Assembly (NCBI GenBank): GCA_017409915.1
Contig: JAFQRU010000139.1
Location: 1 to 9,670 of the forward strand
Origin: Clostridia bacterium
GTDB taxonomy: Bacteria > Bacillota > Clostridia > Monoglobales > Monoglobaceae
Reading direction: 5' to 3'
DNA length: 9,670 nt
The translations under genes were made by a program, and so were the position numbers. The number at the start of each line of letters is the position of its first letter. The stretch's first letter is position 1. Shown here piece after piece: positions 7,199-9,670 of this stretch. A model generated the notes under the pieces. The model searched no databases, was not told the origin of the DNA, and worked only from the letters and a program-made list of their open reading frames with translations.

Positions 7199-8464
7199 CT
7201 AATTTTCCTCCTTTTGTCCCTTAGAATTTTTCTTGTCGGCACTATTCATAACATTTTTAACAACCATGCTGCCGCTCTTAATTTTAATCTTTTCGTCAAT
7301 AACAATGTTTGCACCGAGGAGCGTTATGTCATCTGTGCATATTTTCGCATTTATATATTTATCAATAGCGTCATCGTCTGTGCAACCGATTTTTGCACCG
7401 GAGGAAACATATGTGTTGCCGCCTATAACCGATTTATAAATAACTGCATCTTTGCCGATATGAACTCCGCCATAGATAATAGAATCGCGGACAACCGCAC
7501 CTTCTTCAACGGTTACCCCTGCTGAGATAACGCTGTGTTCAACAGTTCCGCTTATTTCACATCCCTCGGTTACATAGCTGTTTGAAACCTTGCCTGTTTC
7601 GGAAATATACTGCGGAGGAAGAACAGGGTTTTTGCTGTAAATCTTCCAGTTATCGCTATCAAGATTGAACTTTGGATTCTCGTCAAGAAGCTCCATATTT
7701 GCTTCCCAAAGGCTCTGGATAGTTCCAACATCCTTCCAGTATCCGTCAAAGCGATAAGCGAAAAGTTTTAATCCGTCCCCAAGCATTTTCGGGATAATAT
7801 TTTTCCCGAAATCGTTATCAGATGTCTCGTCATTTTCGTCGGCGATAAGATATTTTTTAAGAGGTCCCCAGCTGAAAACATAAACACCCATTGAAGCCAG
7901 GTTGCTTTTTGGCTCTTTTGGTTTTTCCTCAAACTCAACTATGTTCATATCTTCGTCTGTGTTCATAATTCCAAATCTTGAAGCTTCTGTCCAAGGCACT
8001 TCGATTACGGCAATGGTGGCGTCGGCTTTTGCCTTTTTGTGTGCCTTAATCATTGCAGAATAATCCATTTTATAAATATGGTCCCCTGACAAAATCACAA
8101 CATATTCAGGGTTGAACTGACTTATAAAACCTATGTTTTGATAGATTGCGTTAGCGGTCCCTTTATACCATTCCCCTTTTTCGGCAGAAACATAAGGGGG
8201 GAGAACATAGACTCCGCCGTTACGACGGTCAAGGTCCCAGGGCTGGCCGCCTCCTATATAAGTATTAAGTTCAAGGGGTTGATACTGAGTTAAAACTCCC
8301 ACGGTGTCAATTCCTGAATGGCTGCAATTACTGAGCGGAAAATCGATAATTCGATATTTCCCCCCAAAAGGCACAGCAGGCTTTGCAACATTTGTGGTCA
8401 GGGCACCAAGTCGGCTTCCCTGTCCGCCTGCTAAAATCATGGCTACACATTCTTTTGAATTCAT
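7199..8464 (-). CDS. glgC: Glucose-1-phosphate adenylyltransferase (ADP-glucose pyrophosphorylase), catalytic subunit
   Basis: It makes ADP-glucose and pyrophosphate from ATP and glucose-1-phosphate, the committed and usually allosterically controlled step of glycogen synthesis. The protein has 421 residues. The nucleotidyltransferase domain contains the glycine-rich loop AGGQGSRLGALT at 12-23, KPAVPFGGKYRIIDFPLSN at 28-46, GTANA at 102-106, GDHIYKMDY at 127-135 with the metal-binding Asp128, EKP at 180-182 for glucose-1-phosphate, and YWKDVGT at 242-248. A beta-helix of hexapeptide repeats follows from about 285. The last 15 residues are a charged, Lys/Glu-rich tail that looks disordered, and part of its coding sequence doubles as the glgD ribosome binding site. 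The start is supported by TGGAGG at 8472-8477, seven bases before the ATG. It lies 24 bases after glgB. Effector specificity cannot be read from the sequence. Confidence 0.97.
   Translation of the reverse strand: MNSKECVAMILAGGQGSRLGALTTNVAKPAVPFGGKYRIIDFPLSNCSHSGIDTVGVLTQYQPLELNTYIGGGQPWDLDRRNGGVYVLPPYVSAEKGEWYKGTANAIYQNIGFISQFNPEYVVILSGDHIYKMDYSAMIKAHKKAKADATIAVIEVPWTEASRFGIMNTDEDMNIVEFEEKPKEPKSNLASMGVYVFSWGPLKKYLIADENDETSDNDFGKNIIPKMLGDGLKLFAYRFDGYWKDVGTIQSLWEANMELLDENPKFNLDSDNWKIYSKNPVLPPQYISETGKVSNSYVTEGCEISGTVEHSVISAGVTVEEGAVVRDSIIYGGVHIGKDAVIYKSVIGGNTYVSSGAKIGCTDDDAIDKYINAKICTDDITLLGANIVIDEKIKIKSGSMVVKNVMNSADKKNSKGQKEEN
7207..7214 (-). promoter_or_regulatory. Ribosome binding site of glgD inside the end of glgC
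   Basis: The - strand reads AAAGGAGG at 7214-7207, nine bases before the ATG at 7197. It lies in the last codons of glgC (KEEN), and the glgC stop TAG (7201-7199) is one base from the glgD ATG. This decides the glgD start in favour of 7197 over 7242. The arrangement lets terminating ribosomes reinitiate, which would favour balanced synthesis of the two subunits. Confidence 0.9.
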
Positions 8465-8488
8465 AAAAACGCCTCCATTTGATTTAAG

Positions 8489-9670
8489 TTAAGCTTTTCT
8501 GCTTTTCGCGGACTTTTTAAGATACATTGAGGAAAGAGGAGGGAGGTCCGCTTTGATATAATAATCAAAATCTCCCGTTTTTCCTTTTTTGGCTTTGAAA
8601 GGCCCCTTGATTTTCCCCTCTCCGCCATATTTTATATCATCCGTCGTGAAGATAACTTCATATTCTCCGGAGCTCGGAACACCGATATAATATTCCTTAT
8701 GCTCCTTAGCCGCAAAGTTCATTACGGCAATTATTTTTTCTCGCTTGCTTTTGCTTATTCTCATAAAGCTTATGACGCTATGCTCTCCGTCTTCGGCGTT
8801 AATCCATTTAAAGCCGTTCCAGTCAGAATCGTTTTCATAAAAAGATTTATGAGATGAATAGAACTTATTTAAGTCTTTCGTGAAATCTTTCATCTGGCTG
8901 TGTCTGTCATAGTCTAAAAGGAGCCAATCAAGGCCCTCTGCAAAACGCCACTCTATAAACTGGCCGAATTCCCCGCCCATAAAGAGCATCTTCTTACCAG
9001 GGTGGGCATACATAAAGCTGTATAAAAGTCTGAGGCTCTTAAACTTCTGCTCATAATCCCCATACATTTTGTCAATGAGAGACTTCTTCCCGTGAACCAC
9101 CTCGTCGTGGGACAGTGGAAGAATATAGTTCTCCGAGTAGGCATACATCATTGAAAAGGTTATAAGATTATGGTTTGAGCCTCGGAAATAAGGGTCCATG
9201 GCCATATATCTTAATATGTCGTTCATCCAGCCCATATTCCATTTAAAGTTAAAACCAAGACCGCCCTCGTGGACAGGTTTTGTAACTCCGCCCCAGGCTG
9301 TTGACTCTTCCGCAATCATTAAAACATTGGGAAATCTTTCAAAGACAGCCTTGTTTAAGGACTGTAAAAACTCGATTGCTTCGAGATTTTCCTTGCCCCC
9401 GAACTTATTGGGGAGCCAATCCCATCCTCTGTTATAGTCAAGATAGAGCATACTGGAAACCGCGTCAACACGGAGTCCGTCAAAATGATACTCCTCAAGC
9501 CAGAAAATTGCATTGGAGATTAAAAACGAATGAATTTCCGTTTTTGTCCAGTCAAAAACCAGAGTTCCCCACTCTTTATGCTCCCCTTTCCGGGGATCGG
9601 GGTATTCGTATATGGGAGTACCGTCAAAACGGGCAAGTCCATAAGCATCTTTCGGAAAATGTGCAGGAAC
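8489..9670 (-). CDS. glgB: 1,4-alpha-glucan branching enzyme (GH13), C-terminal part
   Basis: The enzyme cuts an alpha-1,4 chain and rejoins it through an alpha-1,6 bond, creating glycogen branches. The frame is open to the right edge of the window, so 393 residues are present and the N-terminus (carbohydrate-binding module and the start of the barrel) is missing. The ATG at 9451 is internal: codons upstream of it read in frame and spell VPAHFPKDAYGLARFDGT at the window edge and HFDGLRVDAVSSMLYLDY around it. Numbering from the edge, the predicted nucleophile is Asp69 (DGLRVDAV), the acid/base is Glu121 (MIAEES), and the third carboxylate is Asp189 (LSHDEVVHGKK). A C-terminal all-beta domain follows and ends in a short basic tail. 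Spacing between the three residues agrees with E. coli GlgB. It is the first visible gene of the operon, 24 bases before glgC. Confidence 0.97.
   Translation of the reverse strand, partial: VPAHFPKDAYGLARFDGTPIYEYPDPRKGEHKEWGTLVFDWTKTEIHSFLISNAIFWLEEYHFDGLRVDAVSSMLYLDYNRGWDWLPNKFGGKENLEAIEFLQSLNKAVFERFPNVLMIAEESTAWGGVTKPVHEGGLGFNFKWNMGWMNDILRYMAMDPYFRGSNHNLITFSMMYAYSENYILPLSHDEVVHGKKSLIDKMYGDYEQKFKSLRLLYSFMYAHPGKKMLFMGGEFGQFIEWRFAEGLDWLLLDYDRHSQMKDFTKDLNKFYSSHKSFYENDSDWNGFKWINAEDGEHSVISFMRISKSKREKIIAVMNFAAKEHKEYYIGVPSSGEYEVIFTTDDIKYGGEGKIKGPFKAKKGKTGDFDYYIKADLPPLSSMYLKKSAKSRKA

Noticed and set aside
7198..7242. Fifteen-codon N-terminal extension of glgD
   Set aside because: It overlaps the end of glgC, lacks a ribosome binding site, and the residues do not resemble the GlgD family, whereas the ATG at 7197 has AAAGGAGG at ideal spacing.
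7046..7525. 159-codon open frame on the + strand
   Set aside because: It is antisense to the glgD start and the glgC end; its hydrophobic appearance reflects the complement of coding sequence, and no start signal is present.

Overview
The window is a storage-polysaccharide locus, almost certainly chromosomal, from a low-to-moderate GC Gram-positive bacterium of the class Clostridia. This assignment is an inference. It rests on the separate GlgD subunit beside GlgC, which is typical of Firmicutes, the strong AAGGAGG-type ribosome binding sites, and the AT-rich codon use with short gaps between genes. I cannot name a genus from the sequence.

Layout. On the + strand, bases 1-1812 hold the 3' end of an endonuclease/exonuclease/phosphatase-family gene, followed 18 bases later by malQ (4-alpha-glucanotransferase). 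Bases 1813-2081 are a convergent intergenic region. It holds a perfect 19-bp terminator hairpin, an interrupted 58-base palindrome and a second small hairpin. From 2082 to the right edge every gene is on the - strand. In order of transcription these are glgB (5' end outside the window), glgC, glgD, glgA and glgP. The gaps between them are 24, 1, 34 and 75 bases, which indicates one operon whose promoter lies outside the window.

How the genes work together. GlgC, probably in complex with GlgD, makes ADP-glucose from glucose-1-phosphate and ATP. GlgA adds the glucose to alpha-1,4 chains, and GlgB introduces alpha-1,6 branches. GlgP phosphorolyses the outer chains back to glucose-1-phosphate. 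MalQ, read from the other strand, disproportionates short maltodextrins so that they can re-enter the cycle. No debranching enzyme and no transcriptional regulator are visible in the window.

I found no broken genes, insertion sequences, CRISPR arrays, tRNAs or rRNAs. The enzymes look ordinary, with catalytic motifs intact. The least explained sequence is the structured palindrome at 1888-1945 in the convergent intergenic region. A hairpin lacking a U-tract in the glgA-glgP gap is also worth a second look. I see no convincing evidence of a wholly new system here.
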